Source: a virus. Taken from it: a stretch of DNA of 32,527 bases. Both the position numbers and the translations under genes were made by a program. Below, one piece after another: positions 30,460 through 32,527 of the stretch. The number at the start of each line of letters is the position of its first letter. The first letter of the stretch is position 1. The DNA lies in the IMG/VR virus record IMGVR_UViG_3300040807_002188, positions 1 through 32,527 of that record; one strand, written 5' to 3'. The notes below the pieces were generated by a model. That model saw only the letters and a program-made list of their open reading frames with translations, had not been told where the DNA came from and searched no databases.

Positions 30460-32527
30460 TATTCAACTGTAAATCTTCCTTTAATAACTGCCGTCTCTTC
30501 ACTGCCGTTATCTAATCCAATATAGAATGTTCTTGAGGCCATTCCTCTAATCTGAGCAGCGTTTCCTTCATCTACTTTAAATAGGATTTCTCCGTTACTC
30601 ATATCTATATCCTTACTTGGTATATGGTTAAACTTTTTGCGAACTTTACCATCTACAAAGTTAAGAGTCATATTTTCAACTGATGTAAAATCAAGAGCTT
30701 CAAAGTCATCTCCATTTTTTCTAGCTATCTTAAACTTGAAGTATGATGTCATTGGATAGATTCCAATTTCAAGGTTTTCTGAAGTTACAAAATTAGAATT
30801 GCTAAAATATCTGTCATTAACCTCGTTTAATTGACCTAAATCAGTGATTGAAGCCTCTGCTGGATTTGAAGTTGCGACAACATTATATCTTTCAATAAAT
30901 GTCTTAATTTTCTTCGTAGTTCTTGGAATAGTCGCAGCGATTGCGTCTCTAACGCTTCTATTTCCAGAAAGGTTCGGTAGAGTATTAAATACCTCAGTAG
31001 TTGAATTATTTCCAGAAATATTTATAGCTCCTAATTTTTTACCATATTTTGCAGCTTGGTTTAAGGTTAAACTAGCCCTTTTTACAATTTGAGTATTATC
31101 GGTCTCGTTATAAATTCTCATCGTTACATCAATTGAAAAATTAACCGCAACATTAGAGTTCATAATAACCGGACGGTATAGAATTGGAGTATCAAAATCT
31201 TCAGCTTGTGTAAATGTCGTATCAAATGTCTTAATTTGACTTAACCCAACCTGTTCATATGTCTCAACTTCATATAGGACAACTATGTCATCTGAACTTG
31301 TATTGATTCTATTTAAGATATATGCCTCAAAAGCACTTGCACTACCATCGCGTTCTCCATAAATTTTAAAGTAGTCTCCATCATCTGCATCCTCTACAAC
31401 TACCGTAAAGTCTTGGAATTCATCCTCTCTTGCGATTGTAAATGCATTTTCTTCTCCTAATTGAATGTAATCAAATCCAGATTCGGTTGAAATTCTATCA
31501 ATTAGTGTAAACTTAATTCCATAATTTGAGGTTGGATCCAGATCTGAAGACCCTTGAGTTCCATCACCGTAAAAGAAATCATTAAATTCTGGGTTCTGGT
31601 TACCAATAATTGTAGGAACCTTAATTTCAATAAATTTAGCAAAAAGAGTCTCTCCTAAAACAAACGGCTTAGGATTAGAAATCTCATAGTTACTTTGATT
31701 TAAATAGACTAATTGCGTTAAATTGTTTTGAACTCCACTAGTTCTATCGGCTAAAACTTGGAATAAAAAACCTTCATATCCTCTACTCGCAAAATTATAT
31801 CCACTTCTTAAGTGTAGTCTAATTGAATCATATCTAATAAAGTTTATTGCATTAAATGCAGCTGCTTGTGAAGATATTAGATCGGCCTCATTACCACCAT
31901 TCCAGTCTTCATTGTTATTAATGTAGTTAAAAGTTTCATATGCTCCAGTTGAATCATATCCAAGTAGAGCCCATTTTGTAGCATCATCTGGAGTTTTAAC
32001 AGCATGGAACCGACCCTTTAATTGATTAATGTCATTTCCAGTGTCCTCATCTGGCGTTGCAAAAAGTGGATTGGCTTTTTCGCTAACGTTTATAACACCA
32101 CCTTTTAATAGAACAGAGGTATCATTGTATTCATACGATACTGTACCAAGTGTGTTTGGTGTGAAAGTACCAATTTGATTAGTTGCAGAATAACTATAAA
32201 TTCCTAAGTTTCCAGTGATTGTAAATTTAGTTGGATCTGGTAATGCACTTAAATCAAACTTATAGGTCTTTCCTACCTGTAATAATAACTTTCTTGCTGC
32301 AAATCCCTCAACTGCAAGATAACCAAGACTAGAAGTAACATCAAAATTAACAACGTCTCCTCCAAGTTCGTGTATTAAATGTCTCTTTGAGAATGAAACA
32401 CCATCAACCGTATCGAGAACCTTAATCTCGCTACCATTATCATCGACTTCAATGTCGTAAGCCGTTGGGTTTGATTGATCGTGATAGATGAACTCTAAAA
32501 GTACATCTTCATCGATTCTAAAGTATG
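30459..32527 (-). CDS. large virion structural protein, N-terminus cut off by window edge
   Basis: One frame runs without a stop from the window edge to the stop at 30459, at least 689 codons. The Met codon at 31163 is internal: the reading continues upstream through TFTQAEDFDTPILYRPVI. The sequence is beta-rich with many Asn, Asp, Thr and Ser residues and few cysteines, for example GKTYKFDLSALPDPTKFTI, KPFVLGETLFAKFIEIKVP and DDGDYFKIYGERDGS. This is typical of baseplate or tail-associated proteins, and the neighbour is a tail-tube-like gene. I do not recognise a specific T4 counterpart. Confidence 0.7.
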   Translation of the reverse strand, partial: YFRIDEDVLLEFIYHDQSNPTAYDIEVDDNGSEIKVLDTVDGVSFSKRHLIHELGGDVVNFDVTSSLGYLAVEGFAARKLLLQVGKTYKFDLSALPDPTKFTITGNLGIYSYSATNQIGTFTPNTLGTVSYEYNDTSVLLKGGVINVSEKANPLFATPDEDTGNDINQLKGRFHAVKTPDDATKWALLGYDSTGAYETFNYINNNEDWNGGNEADLISSQAAAFNAINFIRYDSIRLHLRSGYNFASRGYEGFLFQVLADRTSGVQNNLTQLVYLNQSNYEISNPKPFVLGETLFAKFIEIKVPTIIGNQNPEFNDFFYGDGTQGSSDLDPTSNYGIKFTLIDRISTESGFDYIQLGEENAFTIAREDEFQDFTVVVEDADDGDYFKIYGERDGSASAFEAYILNRINTSSDDIVVLYEVETYEQVGLSQIKTFDTTFTQAEDFDTPILYRPVIMNSNVAVNFSIDVTMRIYNETDNTQIVKRASLTLNQAAKYGKKLGAINISGNNSTTEVFNTLPNLSGNRSVRDAIAATIPRTTKKIKTFIERYNVVATSNPAEASITDLGQLNEVNDRYFSNSNFVTSENLEIGIYPMTSYFKFKIARKNGDDFEALDFTSVENMTLNFVDGKVRKKFNHIPSKDIDMSNGEILFKVDEGNAAQIRGMASRTFYIGLDNGSEETAVIKGRFTVE

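Noticed and set aside
30459-31163. A complete 234-aa gene starting at the ATG at 31163
   Set aside because: The frame is open upstream of this Met to the window edge with coherent protein sequence, so the Met is internal to a longer truncated gene.
1-32527. tRNA genes, homing endonucleases, inteins or insertion sequences
   Set aside because: No cloverleaf, GIY-YIG, HNH or LAGLIDADG motif, intein junction or transposase was recognised on reading both strands.

Overview
The window is an AT-rich segment of a T4-like (Tevenvirinae-type) myovirus genome. Every supported gene reads on the minus strand, so transcription runs from high to low coordinates. The evidence is a near-complete T4 replication/recombination gene set (gp46, gp47, gp33-like, gp41, UvsX, split gp43, gp45, UvsW, UvsY, gp61, gp32) with typical T4-type neighbours (NrdA/NrdB, a RuvC-like resolvase, a tail-tube-like protein). 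Many starts have only A-rich DNA before them and no clear Shine-Dalgarno, and several proteins resemble families I know from marine T4-like phages. The host cannot be named from the sequence; a marine AT-rich host is a guess.

Layout, right to left in the direction of transcription. 32527-29525: a large truncated virion protein, a gp19-like tail-tube protein and a small glycine-zipper protein. 29525-24408: RuvC-like resolvase, a 311-base non-coding leader, gp32, primase gp61, a 73-aa basic protein, UvsY and UvsW. 24373-14201: accessory block of ten genes, most starting with a version of MKHIKLFEQFINEA. 14100-12790: HAD phosphatase-like protein, small unknown, methylglyoxal synthase. 12765-5243: DNA polymerase in two genes (exonuclease plus motif A; motifs B plus C), separated by NrdB, NrdA, a small nucleotidyltransferase-like protein, another MKHVKLFEQF-type gene and the gp45 clamp. 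5240-1: two tiny genes, UvsX, gp41, a gp33-like coactivator, gp47 and truncated gp46.

The most interesting feature is the shared N-terminal signature. It resembles the T4 capsid-targeting sequence of internal proteins (MKTYQEFIAE, cut by prohead protease gp21 after L/I-x-E). Here it heads about a dozen proteins, including a cytidylyltransferase/NMNAT-like enzyme, a Pol-beta-type nucleotidyltransferase and a ligase-like nucleotidyltransferase, plus a large protein with tandem 95-aa repeats and several internal cleavage-like sites. I infer a cohort of proteins packaged in the head and possibly delivered into the host at infection.

Other notable points are the split polymerase, a possible gp32 autoregulatory pseudoknot, a recurrent GATATATAA promoter-like box, identical 33-base terminator hairpins flanking one gene cassette, and a shared C-terminal Leu-Phe ending on several replication-linked proteins. 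No tRNA, rRNA, CRISPR array, transposase or homing endonuclease was recognised.
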